A stretch of 64,000 nucleotides of DNA from Rhodosporidiobolus odoratus (Eukaryota; Basidiomycota; Microbotryomycetes; Sporidiobolales; Sporidiobolaceae): positions 211,012 through 275,011 of the forward strand of contig JAOANU010000026.1 in assembly GCA_034387635.1 (NCBI GenBank), written 5' to 3'. The notes under the pieces were generated by a model. That model was not told where the DNA came from and did not search any database. It saw only the letters and a program-made list of their open reading frames with translations. Position numbers and translations under genes: made by a program. Shown here piece by piece: positions 11,082-23,451 of the stretch (within the stretch, counting starts at the first letter, position 1; each line of letters starts with the position of its first letter).

Positions 11082-14000
11082 TCACCACCCTTCCCTCCCA
11101 GGGACCTCCAGCAACACAGAATTTCGCCTTGCTGAAACAGAACGCGCCGTTGAGGCTGCAGCGAGAGCTGCGGCTTCCTCGTTGTCTCGCTTGGCGAGGA
11201 AGACTGCGATCCGTTCCTTACTTTTCTCGACGCAGTGCTCGACGAGGGCGGGGTCGACGAAGTCGTCTCCGTAACAATATGGATTAGCTTCCATTGCCTG
11301 GCGGATGAGATAAGCTAGCGCTCCCATGAGCCTGGAGATCACGGAAAGGCAAAAGGGGTACTCACTGAGGAAGATCACCAAGCCTGCCTCGACAAACGCC
11401 CGTTGAGCCAGCCACGGATAGGTCACTCGATCCATACGGGCTTTACTCCAGACGAGTAGGGACGAGGCGTCGGAGTACGAGAGGGAAGGACCGATATCTG
11501 CCCACTATGAATGGCAGAAAGAAAGAAAAGGCAGGAGAGTCAGACAGTCATCGCGCCGGGAACATAAGGCGCCGGTTCGAGTCGAGTATGAGCAGAGAGG
11601 AGACTGGTATAGCGTACTAATTGCGCGGTCGGCGTCGCTTGCAACTGGTAGATCGTTCCTGGCATCCCGCCCAACTCTCTCCTTGCGGCTCTCCTCGCGG
11701 CTTCTGCGTGTGCAGCGTTGAGCGCCGCGAGGACCTTGAGAGGGTCGTCCGTGTCGTACATTTCGTGCGCTGTGGAGGCTTTCTGGGTCAGCACAGCCGC
11801 CAGGGACAAGAACTGGGCAGAGGAAGAAGAGGATACATCGTGGATCTGAGAAGAAACGGAAGAGAACACGCACTGTAGCTGTCTCCCCTACTCCATCTCT
11901 CGGACTCAATCAGTTCCTCCTCATGAATTCGGTCAATCACAATCAACCTTCGATTTTTCTCCAGCAGTTCCCCAATCGATCTCTGCAAATCCTTCGCGTC
12001 ACCTACCTGGACTTCACGAGCTGCTAGAGGGGACGAAGCCTTTGCGGCGCTCAAGGCAGCACAGAGCTCTGAGGAGGAAGGTACCATTGAAATGGCGACG
12101 GGCTTGAGAGGCGGTAGGGGAGGTTCCGACGAAGATGGGGAGGGCGGATCAGGGAAGATGTCGGAACGGAAAGGGAAGCCTGCACACAGTCATGTCAATG
12201 TAATTACCGGTTCAGACGCGACTAAAGTCGTTCAATTTGCCTGGAACCTGGCTTATCGTATAGCAAAGTAGAGAAGAGACTTACCATCATCCTTCAACTC
12301 GACCACTACAATCTCCCTCTCATTCTCCGCCAAGAACTCCAAGACGTCCATCAAGAACATCTCATACCCCACTCCAGGAACTATCGAATGCTGATGCCTC
12401 AACTCGCCCTTGACCTCGTCGACTATGTCGAAGAGTGAATAACCGGGTCGGAAGTCGAAGAAACGGACACCCTGTTTGGTTCGAATCGGGTCAGCTCAAA
12501 GCAAGGAGATGACACAAGTGAAAGGAGAGTGGCAGAAGGCGCGCACCATCTCCAGTTGAGATCGGATCGAGTCCTTCTGCGTATTGCTCATGTTGGACAG
12601 CATTCTCGCGGCTGACCCACCGAAAGTCTTGACAAGACCGATCAGAAACCTGACGAAAGGAAGTGCAAGAGCGACGGATGGGATGTCGGAGCCGTCACCG
12701 CGGTCGAGGAATTGTAGGAGGCTGCGAGAAAGAGGGAATCGGACAGGCAAGTGCAACGGAATGAGGTGGTGAGGCTGATCTGTCTACTGCGAAAGCAACG
12801 AGGGAAGGCTCAAGAGACGAGAGAACTTACGCAGGGTGCATTGCGCCAATCTGTAATCGTGTCGACGGAATAAGGTGCATGAGAAGCGAATTGAGAAGGT
12901 CAAGACCTGCTTCAAGGCTTGTCATGCTGCCCGAGCCTCAGAGACTACCGGCGTGGTACAATACGAAAGAAAATATGCGAAAGAGCGTACCATCCCCGCA
13001 TCATGGCTTCCCGCCAATGCCAGCTTCTGCAGGGGTACTTCCAGCACGCGCGGGTCTTCCTCGATGAGCGCGCTGAGCCAGGTGGTTGACTGGCGGGCGG
13101 CGTAAACGTACATCTGCGCCAGCGAGTCGCGAAGATAACCGGTGAACAGGCGAACGTAGTGAAGGAAATCAAGAAGGGGAAAGGAGCAACGCGTTGTGCG
13201 AAGAAGGCAGGCCGGTAGGGAGACGAGCTTGATCAGCTCATGATTGCGTCGAGGGAATCGCAAACGTACCTGCTTAGCTCGAGCGATACCGCTGTCAAAG
13301 AAGCCATAGCTGATCGTGAGGCCGTGGTTGGGGTGAAAGATCGTTGGGGTATCGACAGTAGAAACGACATTGGCGCCGATCCTGTCAGAAGAAGAGGGTC
13401 AGAACCCTTCATAGCGTGTAGTTAGGAGCAACGGGCAATGTGAACTCGTATTAAGTCACAGGCGGGGTCTGTGTAGGGAAAATGTGTCGAAAAGCAGAAA
13501 ACGCACGCAGCCCCATGTAACGGATTGACCTTTACCGTCCTCTCCAGCAGTACCTCCCTCCCCTTCCTAACGTTCACAAACACACTCCTCCAATCCAACC
13601 CTTCCAAGATATGTTTACTAGTCCTCATCGGATGAGGTGTTCCGACCGGACTGAGCGAAGTGGTGAGGGAGGAAAGGGTTGAGAGGGAAGAGGTGGAGGT
13701 GGATTTGCGCACGTGGTGATCGATTGAAGGGCGGTAACGGTGTGGAAGGTCGGGAGAGGCGAGGGGACCGTAGGAGGGTGGAAGGGGATGGTGAGAATCG
13801 GAGATATGAGACGCTTCGTGGTAGCGAGCTTCGCTCCTGCGAGAAAACGCAGAGCCAATCGAGGACGTCAAGTGGGACACGCAAAGGCAAGGCGGCCTAC
13901 GCAAGGAAGGGGCGTGAGAGAATGCGCACCCGAGAATAACACTAAGAGAAACCCCCTCCACGCTGACCCAGCTACTCACAACAACCCCCTTCCCAGGCAT

Positions 14001-15526
14001 CCAAAACCTCCCATCCCTGGTCGAGTCATCGACCAGATTCCTTACGTTTGCCACTTCCGGCGTCAATACGAACCTGACCTCGGTAACCTCCCCATTCTCC
14101 ACCGCAGTATCTTTCTCGAAGTCCTTTTCTCCCTCGCTGCCCGCAGAAGAAGACGCGAAAGAAAACGCAGAAGACGCTCGACTGATTGTTGGCCTCAGCC
14201 CAAGTGCGCCACCAACTCCTGCTGTTATTGTGGGTAAAGCTTGTTGCTGTCGCCGGACGACCTCGACTGCCCCGACTCGTCCACTTGGACAGGGCACACT
14301 GCTGTTCGAGTCGAGGTCGAAGGGGCCTACAGCGGCACGGGCCGAACCGGAGGTCGAGAGACGGAGGTAGAGCTGAAGGTGAATTTTGTAGGGGGAGGTT
14401 GACCCGCCGCTCGTGGTTGGAGAGGGAGGAAGTGACAGATCGACAAAGATCTGTACGAAAGGCAGAAGCGACAGAGCTCAACGTTGTAAGCCGAAAGGAT
14501 GAGAGCAAAGACAGCGATTTGAACTCACCCAGCCTTCCGTATGCTCACTCCCGCCGGACCCGCCCATCAGCCCCTTCTTTTGTGGTCTCCTCATTCTCCC
14601 GACATCTACCTCCTCCTCCCCAAGTATCACGCGATCCTCTTCGCAAGGTACGCTCCCATCTACCACCCCACCGCCCCTGAACGCCCTCAACTCGCAGCTT
14701 TCTTCTCCTTCTTCTCCCAGTCTGACCCGCACGGGCCAATGTGCAAAAGACATGGCAAGGCCTGTCTGATTCACTAGCGTGAGCTTGACAGGCGGGGAAG
14801 AGGCGAAGCGAGAGATGAGACCGCTCAGAGCGGATTGGGGCGGAGAAGGTGAGCGAGAGTGAGAGGGAGAAGGTGAGCGGTACGGCCCATGTCTAGCTGA
14901 AGGCGAACTGCTGCTGCTGGAGGATGAAGAGGGAGTGCGCTTCAGGGAAGTGCGGAAGGAATCGCTGAAGGCTCGCAGCGAGAGAAGCGAATCCGACAGC
15001 TTTTCCCGTAGAGTTGGTCGTTTCGACATGGACATGGGCGGATGGAGGGTCGCAGCGAGCTGAGAAGGGTAATGCGAGTCGGAGGAGGTTGTTGGGGTAG
15101 GAGGAACGATGTCGATCGCTGCTGGTGGGTAAGGGAGAGAAGGTGGCGCGGTAGAGATTGAAGGAGGAATGGGTGAATAAGCTGCGGCAAAGGGAGAGTT
15201 TGCGTCAAACCGGCACATACGGGTGAGCCGGTTGCGCTGTGGAAGAGCGCCAGGATAGCCCGCCAAGGTCAGGAAAGACACTGACTGGCTGCCCCTTCTT
15301 CCATCTCTCCTTCATCCGAATTCGCCTCGTTACCCCACCCTACCCGACCCCTGTTGACTAGCTCGAACCCGTATCCTCTACTCCTACTTGCTGCTGCTGC
15401 TCCACTTGATGCGATTCGAGGTGATCGACCGCGTGTTGAGTCGCTTGAAGAGGAGTGCTGTTGATCATTGACAGCGAATGCAGCGAACGAGGGACTGCGA
15501 GGTAGGGCAGGCGGTGGAGGCTGCAT
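11082..15526 (-). CDS. PLC-like phosphodiesterase (TIM-barrel, PI-PLC X-like)
   Basis: Many small minus-strand exons. In transcription order they give a Ser/Pro-rich N-terminus from ATG 15526 (MQPPPPALPRSPSFAAF), a low-complexity SRSPSPPQS region, a beta-rich segment KLTLVNQTGLAMSFAHW, then HGLTISYGFFDSGIARAK (about 13260-13440). The barrel follows: VPLQKLALAGSHDAGM (about 13008-13060) carries the His-Asp pair typical of the first catalytic loop. IGAMHPA comes later, then VRFFDFRPGYSLFDIVDEVK (about 12420-12480) matches the 'R+xDxRP' strand, and REIVVVELKDDG (about 12290-12330) the third strand. The C-terminal part ends ..SVSARRNSVLLEVPGREGW with stop 11082-11084. Family members cleave phosphodiester bonds in lipids; the substrate here is unknown. 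Exon borders near 15270-15210 and 13500-13950 are unresolved, so the start is tentative. Confidence 0.75.
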
Positions 15527-15982
15527 AAAAGCGTCCTCAGAGTGTCCCAGTGCTATCGTAAGCCCGGGTCTGAGAGATCGACGAGGGTTTGGGAAGGAAG
15601 AAGGAGACAGGAGAGGTGCGTCCGTCGACAGTGAGGGAAGTTCCGCTTGTTACGGTGCAAGTCTTACTCCTGATAAAGATGGTCTGGGTATCGACGGTCG
15701 CGGCGCTGCTCAACGTGGAATCAAAGGACGCCGTGCCGAGATCGCTGCGACACGATGGTGACTTTTTCTTTCCTCCGTCGTCCGTCCTTTGAGGCCCGCC
15801 GCCTGCGAAAAACAAGCCGAGTTTACACATTGCCCATGCGAGACGACTACAAGCAACCAAACGAATCAACCAAGCATGCGATGCCTTTCTATAATTGTCT
15901 ATAGTGCCGACTGCAATTCCGTCTCAGGTTCCGGATCCTCCAAATGATGGTGTCGAGAGTTGGCAAACCGTCGAGTCGCGAC

Positions 15983-18900
15983 CTACCACACACCCAGCAC
16001 GCAGTCAGCTCTACCTGTACCCGACGGAAAAGAATCGGAAACGACGAGATGACGCACCTTTGCCGAATGGCCAAGCCACCTCAGCGTGCCTCCCTTTCGC
16101 CTCCTCTTCCCACCTCCGACAGGCACAATCTCGGGCTTACCGATTCCTCCCTTGCCGTCGTCTTCATCCTCACTGCTCTCCCAGTGCTCCTTCTCCAGCA
16201 CCTTGTCTTCGGCCCCGCCTTCACCGGCGCCTGCCGCTTCGAACTTCCTCGCCTCCCTCTTCTCCCTCCTCACCGCCGCTTCATGATCCGCTTTATGGAG
16301 GTAGAGCTGATAGCTAGCTCTAGCGGCGGAAGACGCGGAAAGGACTAGGTCAGAGTGGTGAGGTGAAATGCCGGGGTGCCAGCGGAGTTTGAGGGTTAGG
16401 GTCATGGACCCCTTTGGAGGGAAAGAGGAAGAGGAGGAAGAGGGTGCAGAGGGCGCAGAAGTATCTTCGGAGCGACCATGAGGCGGAGTGGGAACGGATA
16501 GGCGAGGGACTGTTGGTTTATCTGCCGCAGAGGAGGGAGACGCATTGGAAGAAGGTTGTCGTGTATCAAGCGTTGGCAATTCATGCGGATTCGGCACGCG
16601 CAGCGGACGCTCGCTGCAATACGCATCAAAGGCGAGTCAGTAAATCCGGACAAGACGCCGTGGATAACTCGACTGACCTGCTCATCCCAACCCTAATCTC
16701 CCTCGCTTCCCCTCTGACAATATCGTTCATCCGGAACATGCCATACGCGATCTTCCGATCCTTCATGACACCGTGATGCTCGACGAGGGTGATCTCTACT
16801 GGCGACAATCTCGAGAGGACGGGAAGATGGAGCGGGTTCTCGTCGAGAACAAGGGTAAGAGTCGAGCTGGTGTCTGCTCGAGAAAACCCGGATGGATGAG
16901 TACTGACGCGAGGGTCTGTGAGTGGGTGGGTGTCCGAGAGCTCACCCGGTCCAGTGGCAGTAGCAGCAGCAGTTTCTGTCTCCCCCTTCCCTCCCTCCTC
17001 AATCCTAAATGCCAATTTCGCACTCAACCCCGCCTGAACGCCCTCAACCTTGGCCTCCAGAACGTCCAGCGTTCCAATCGACCATTCACGTAGACCTTTA
17101 GAACGGGCTCGTCAAAATGTGTGGACGGAGCGATAGGGAGTGAGTGAGAAAGGGACGCACCTCGAGGAATGTGCATCGCAAGAGGTTTGAACATGACCGA
17201 AGCACGAAGTCGACCCGAACCTTCGCCACCAGCGAGGGGATACCACCTGAAGCATATCTCCAAAAAAAAAAAAGTCAGTTCACGCTGCGAATAACTCAAG
17301 GCTGCGCAGGAGCGCAGGAGAATGAGGGGGGAACACGCGGCTTACTTCGTAACCTGACTTTTATCCTTCAATACTTCGCCCAAATCGAGTTGAAGATAGC
17401 CCGCGAGGACATCATGATCTAGTAGCCACAAACGTACACGAAACCTACATCAGTCCAGAATCGGGTAGCAGAGTGGTGGCATGGAGCAAGCGAAAACGTA
17501 CCTCGGTCCCGATAATCCATCACTGCGAAAGAAATACTTCCATGTTGCCAGTCTCGGAGGAGAGCTTCGGCTCCGGCGTTGAAATAGGGGGCGTTGGAAA
17601 ACTGCGAGAAAGCGAAAGCGACGGGGAGGAATGGGAGACGAGTCGATCGGGAAAGGTCAGGTCAGGTCAGCCGGGTGACTTTGCAGGCTTCTTCAGCGCA
17701 GCAGAAGGAACTTAATCGAGCCAGCCCCGACGCTGTTGAGAATATGAAAAAGTCATCAAGAAGGGTAGAAGACACATACCGGTTTCAACCTAGTCCTGTA
17801 AACCATTTCTTCCTCCACAAAAACCTGCACATAAGAACTCGGTACATCGGCCTTTCGAATCCCACTTGTCCCTCCCGGTTTGAAGGCGCTCTTGGCTGCA
17901 GCCTTGATCGGACCGGGCGATTTGAGAGGGAGGGAAAGGTCGGCTATTTGGTGAATCTGGAAGGAGAGGATACCGGTGGGGTGGGAGGGCGGTGTGGGGT
18001 GGTGGTTATTGAGCTGTGGTTCCAGGAACGGTGCGATGTGAGCTCACGTCAGTCAATACGACCGGAACTGGGGGGGGGGGAGGACGAGCAAGGAGAACGG
18101 ACCAGATCGTCTAACCGGCTCAACCTCTCCTTCTTCTTCTTCTCATGCTCTTCCTCACTCTCTCGAGCTCTCTCCTCAATAGTCGCATTCATCAACGGAT
18201 CCCTCTTCTCTTTCTCCTCTCTCTTATTGACCGCTTCCGGCAATTTTTCTGACAGAGGAAAGAAGGCTGCGCGCGACCGGACGGAAGAGACTTGCATCAG
18301 GCATTGTCGCGAGAGAGGGAGAAAGGAAACCTGAGGAGATTCTTCGACGAACCTGCGCTGAACTCGATTTCCCCCCTCTCCCTCGACACAGGCCCCCCTT
18401 CTTCGTCTTTCATCCCCCTCAACTTGGCAGTTCGGTTCTTCTCCCATTGTCCAGGGTGCGCGGCTAGGGTAGCGATAGCAAGGTCGACGTAGCCGAGGGT
18501 GCTGCACGAAACTCTTGACGGTCAGCTGCTTGTCGCGATGGGAAAGAAACGAAACGAAACGAAATAAAGCGTACTCGTCGGGGTTGAAGCGATCATGATC
18601 TTTGACCGTTAAGCGTATCCTACCCGGACAACATCGTCAAGCGCATCAGTTCCTTGCAGCGCACCGAGGGAGGAGAAGAGACGGGACGAAGCCGAGAACG
18701 GAAAGAAGAGAGAGAAAGGGCTTGAAGGAGGAGGACGAGACGAACTTGGCTCTATCCTCGATCGGTTCCTGCGGTACCCTCACAAAACACATCTCTTCCC
18801 AAACCGGATTCAAAGTCGAAGGAATGATTCGAGTCTTGTACCTGCAATTGATTCGATCGTTTCCACTCAGACGCCTTCCCTGCCGGATCTTGAGAAGTGA

Positions 18901-21436
18901 AAGAGAACAAAGCGAGAGCGACTGACAAAGCCTTTCCCAAGCCCTCCCACCCAACCTCCACAAACGGATCACTCTTCCCCCTCCCCCCCTCCCTCTTCCT
19001 CTTCTCCCTCTTCTTTTTCTGTCCCTCGGGAGAGATGCCAGGAAGATGAGGAGCCGAGAAGGGTCGAAGGCTGGGATCGGAAGCGGGGAGGGAATGGGCT
19101 CGATGGAGGAGGAGGACTAGGAGTCCGGTGGTGCGGGTTTCTAAGAACCCAAGCGTGAACGGGACAGAGGTATGAGTTAGCGAGAGAATACGGGCCGAGG
19201 TGAAAAGGACGAAAAAGATGGGATCAGGAAGTGAAAGGGCCGGCGGGAGAAGAAGCAAAAAACGCACTCATAGCCACATCCCCTCCCAACATGATCTTTC
19301 TCAAGTCCACCGCATAATGTCTCGGCAACACAAAACCTGACATGACCGATCTAACAGACGACAGGATAAACGATCGGAGGAGGGGGAGGGTCATGATATC
19401 GAGGGGGGATTTGAGGGGCTGCGGCACGGTGAGGGGCGCGCATGGTTTGGAGGTTCAGCGTATATTTCGAGGATGGAGAAAGAGGAGAAGGAGAAGGAAC
19501 AAACATGGGCCGCAATCCCCACCTCTGGCATCTCTTTGAACCCGAATCCGACCGTCTTGACGAAGGGCGGTTCAGGGACGAGTTGTAGACGAAGGTGGAC
19601 GGTACCCCTCAGGTGAGTGACGGAAATGAGGACTGGAGCGGGGACGGTCAGGATCTTTTTCTGCAGACGAGCAGGGGGGATGGGAAGCAAACGGGGGAGA
19701 GGAAGAAGAGGGCGGCCGGAGTCAGCCAATGTACGTGATCAACACAGCTACACGCGCACAAAGAAGAGAGTCAAACAGGGGGATCGAAGAAACAGAAAGG
19801 ACATACCACTCCCAACCCCAGATAAACCACGAAATGAATATTCTCCGTCGCCTCTTCCGGTGTCACTCCCTTTTCCTCCTCCTCCTCCTTTTTCCCCTCC
19901 TCCTCTTCCTCAACCTCCTCCGGGCCTCCTTCCCCACCTCCTCCCTGCTCCTTCGTATCACGTCCAACGTGAACAGCCCTCCTGTACCCAAACTCAACCT
20001 CCAATTCCACAAAAGGTCCCGATACCGCTCCCTTTTCTTCCCCCTGTGAACCTCGAGGTCTACCTTCCTCCGCATCAGCCGAGGTACCCTCAGCCGCAGG
20101 TAAAGGTACCTTTCCCGGTGGGACAGCATTCCCCCTCTCACCCCTGCCTAGGCCCATGCTCGTTTCGTCGTCGTCGTTGTCGTCGTTGGGCGAAGTCAAA
20201 GGACCTTTAAAAGCCGGAAACGCTGTCCCTCCCTCTTGCTCATCATTCCCCTCCGCTACCCCTCTTCTACCCCTACCACCACCACCACCGGCCGCCGGAG
20301 AAGGCGCAACCCCGCCTTGACAAGCCCCGGCCACCCGCGCATGACCTTGATCTTCCGGATCCGCCGCCCAAGGACTAGGTTCCGGTCTCGAGGGATCGTT
20401 GAACGCCGAGGTCGTTTCGATGGCGGAGGAGGTTTCGCCTTTACGAGGGGAGCGGGCGTTGGAGGAAGAGGACAGAGGGGAGGAAGGAGAGGGAGAGGAG
20501 GAGGGGTGGGAGGAGTGGAAGGAATGAAAGGGTTGAGAGGGGCAAGAGGGGAGGACTCGGAGGGATAGGAGACGGATGGGGTGGGTGCCGGGGGAGAGGT
20601 CGGTTAGGCGGACGGATTGCTGCGAGTGTACCGTTCCATCACGTGGTCAGTCTCGAACTTGGACAAGGAGAAAAGAAGAGCTCAAAGCGAAGGGAGATGG
20701 AGGAGCGTACCACCACTCCTGGAGTCTCAGCTTTCATAGCATCCTCCACCAGATCCACCACGGCGACCAAAAGTTGCCTATCAATTATCGGCCAAAGGGG
20801 AGAGAGAATCCCATTGAGCCATTCGGCCGTTTCTCCCCCGCTGTCTGTTTCTCCGCCACCTACTTGAGGGTTGGTATGAGGAGGAGGAGAGCGAACGGAG
20901 AAGCCTGGGGCGGTGGAGGGGGCGAAGGGAGGGGAGAGGGAGGTGTAGTCTAGGAGGAGGGAGTGGGAGCGGAAGGAGAGAATCCAGAGGCCGGTGGCTG
21001 CGTGCGGTGCAGCGCATGGGTCCTTCAGTATCCTACATTCCCACAGCATAGACAGAGCGAAAGGAAAAGTCAGGGAAGGACGACGTACCGGACAAGAAAA
21101 TGCAAAGCAAGATGCGAGTGCCTATCCACCACTGTCCCGGCACGAATGCCACGACGAGCACCAGTCCGACGTTACTCGAGCACTTAGCAGAGCCTGCAGG
21201 GGGGCAGAACAGCATGAGATGCGGGCAGCTTGAACAGGGTAAGAAGGTTTTGAGCTGACCTGTTGCCTGAGCTGGTTCTCGTAGGCTGTATCGAGTGAGC
21301 TTGTGGGGCGCTTGGTCGATGACTGAGCGTCTGCTTGGGCTAGCTCAGTAGCTGTGCGTAGAGGACCATGCAGGATGACGGGTGGGGGGACTCGAGGTGG
21401 AGGCGGTCCATGGCGGTGCGGGTGCAGTAGAGGCAT
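15983..21436 (-). CDS. SMP plus C2 domain lipid-transfer/tether protein (Mug190/tricalbin-like)
   Basis: A long multi-exon minus-strand gene. It opens with MPLLHPHRHGPPPPRVPPP (ATG 21436), followed by a hydrophobic exon NVGLVLVVAFVPGQWW (about 21060-21190), a probable ER membrane anchor. The SMP domain starts at about 20850 with ETAEWLNGILSPLWPIIDRQ and LVEDAMKAETPGVV, and its end is seen at 19270-19340 in SGFVLPRHYAVDLRKIMLGG. A C2 domain follows: KSDPFVEVGWEGLGKA and KTRIIPSTLNPVWEEM (about 18770-18990). Further beta-rich segments lie at 17050-17150 (DEPVLKVYVNGRLERW) and 16640-16860 and may be a second C2 domain. SMP domains carry lipids at ER contact sites, and C2 domains bind membranes. 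The exon set is approximate, and the final exon (stop 15983) is the least certain. Confidence 0.75.
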
Positions 21437-21831
21437 GTAGAGTGACTGTGTAGGGTCTGTACAGTCTGATGCAAGCGATGTCGAGAGCAAGGATTGAGCA
21501 GATCAAGTGGGGTGATTACGATGATGCAATTCAAGTCAGAGCTCTCAAAGGCCAGCGGGAATCGCACAGACTAGAGAGTAACGGATACTAGACTATGTAG
21601 GTGGGAGCAGCGTAGTCTCTGGAGGAGATCGACGAGCGTTAAAAGTTGTTCGAGGTTGAGCGGCGGAACTGATGAGACTCGAAATCTCCTGACGCCGTGT
21701 TGTCACTCTGGTCACGCTGACAAGGCGTAGCGCACTCTCTTGCCACTGCTCTACAGTCTCACAGCACCGGCCTATACACTTCTGAGCTCGAACCGCCCTT
21801 GCCACGCCTCTTCGACCGTCAACGTCTTGCC
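21437..21831. promoter_or_regulatory. Divergent promoter region between the SMP-C2 gene and the hydrolase gene
   Basis: About 395 bases lie between the two start codons, which point away from each other. It must hold both promoters and leaders. I see no specific binding motif that I can name. Confidence 0.45.
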
Positions 21832-23301
21832 ATGTCCCTCTCCTCGACCACCTCCACCTCTTCCTCCTCTCCATCACGTACTCTAGTAGTAGGAGGTCTC
21901 CCCCTCCACATCTACGGCCTCGACTCTGTCCCTACCCTCTCCTCCTCCTCCTCCGACTCCAACCCACCGGGTCTCGCCATCCTCTTTCTCCTCCACGGTC
22001 GACTCTCCTCCGCTTCCCACCCGCTCATCCCTCAATTCGCTCAAACCCTCCTCTCTCACGCTCACGCTCACTCTCAACTGTCCGAGCCCTCGGGTGAACG
22101 ACCGAAGGACCTCGTCGTCGTCGCGTTTGATCAGAGGAACCATGGCCAGCGAGAAGTCGACAAGGAAAGGAATTTGGGGTGGAAGGAAGGCAGGAAACAG
22201 AGGAAACAGAGGGACAAACAGGGACTGGACAAGGAGGACAAGGATGAGGTTGAGAACATAACTCATGCGGCTGACATGCTGGCTATTCAGAGTGAGCCCT
22301 ACCTTTTCCTCCCACTCGTTCTGCTCCCCCTCTTGTCCTGGTCCTGGCCTCTCCTTCTACCCGCTGCCCGAATGGGTCATCGTACTCACATCCGTCTCTC
22401 TCTCTCGCACAGCCGGTACCGCCGCCGACGTTTCCCACCTGATCACCTTCCTCCCCTCGCTCCTCTTCCCGAACGACGAACGCCAGGTAACGGAATGGTA
22501 CTGTGCGGGAATCTCGCTGGGAGGACACGCGACTTGGATCGCTTTGGCGGATGGTGCGTCAGTTCCTCCCCGTCCCGTCCCTCCCCATCTTTCTCTCCGG
22601 GCATAGTCCTCTCTGCTCCCGGCTGCCGCGGGTCCCATACTCAACGGACACTGCGTATCAACGACTCTCGACTCTCGCCCGCGCAGATCCCCGGATCACC
22701 CTCGGCATCCCAATCATCGCCTCCCCCTCCACCCTCACCCTCCTGACCCACCGCGCCTCTCGCCTCCCACCCCCACTCGGACCCCTCCCCTTGACAGGTC
22801 CCTACTTCCCCCGTACCCTCCTCTCAACCTTCTCTAGAGTCGATCCTGCCTCTCGTTCGACGGAAGAGATCAAGCAGAGGTACAAGGGGAGGAAGGTGTT
22901 GGTCATGAGTGGGAGGGAGGATGGGTTGGTCAACTTTGTGGAAGGCGGTGGGGAGAGCTTCGTGGAGAGGTTGAGGAGGGAGGGGGGGTTGGAGAGGTTG
23001 GAGGTCTGGGTGCAGGAGGAGACGTGAGTCGGGTTTTCCTCCTTCCTGCCCTTGAAACTGTTCTCGTTCGCGGGATTCTCCCTCTCTTCTGTCTCTAGTC
23101 CTTGTCGTCTCTCCACTTAACCGTGATTTTCGGTTCAAGTCTTCTATACTGACTTTGTGCTTTTCCTTTCGCGCACGATGCCACAGAGGACATAAATGCA
23201 CCCCAGAGATGATGCAGCGTGCAGCAGAGTTTGTGTATACCCATGGGCTTACTGCGGGTCCTAGTAGCGGTGGTGGGGGTGAAGGTGGGGCGAAGATGTA
23301 A
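21832..23301 (+). CDS. Alpha/beta hydrolase
   Basis: Four exons, 21832-22291, 22413-22553, 22687-23023 and 23187-23301, give 350 residues with consistent phases. The fold is visible: a first strand AILFLLHGR, then VVVAFDQRNHGQ, a nucleophile elbow GISLGGH (Ser near residue 187), the acid in MSGREDGLVNF (Asp near 276), and a catalytic His in TGHKCTPEMM (near 315). The order Ser-Asp-His and the HG motif fit serine esterases or lipases. A Ser-rich start and a charged insert (KEGRKQRKQRDKQG) precede the core. There is no signal peptide, so a cytosolic enzyme is likely. The substrate cannot be told from sequence. It is divergent from the SMP-C2 gene. Confidence 0.88.
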
Positions 23302-23451
23302 CTTGTGCCGCAAGGGAGAATAGGAACGAGATTTGTAATGGTGAGCAAAGGTAAGGCAAAGGTAACAGCGAGTTTTGAGGTGCTCCTTCCTCTCCCCACT
23401 TGGCAGCGTGTTGGTTTGCTCCGAACCTCGTGGCTAACCGACAAGCCCAAG

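Noticed and set aside
13618..14508. Several overlapping frames of 80-165 codons on both strands
   Set aside because: They overlap the exons of the PLC-like gene in other frames and have no motif of their own; Arg-rich and Pro/Leu-rich composition marks them as shadows.
17850..17880. TTCGAATCCC resembling a tRNA B-box
   Set aside because: No A-box or cloverleaf can be drawn around it and it lies within the SMP-C2 gene.
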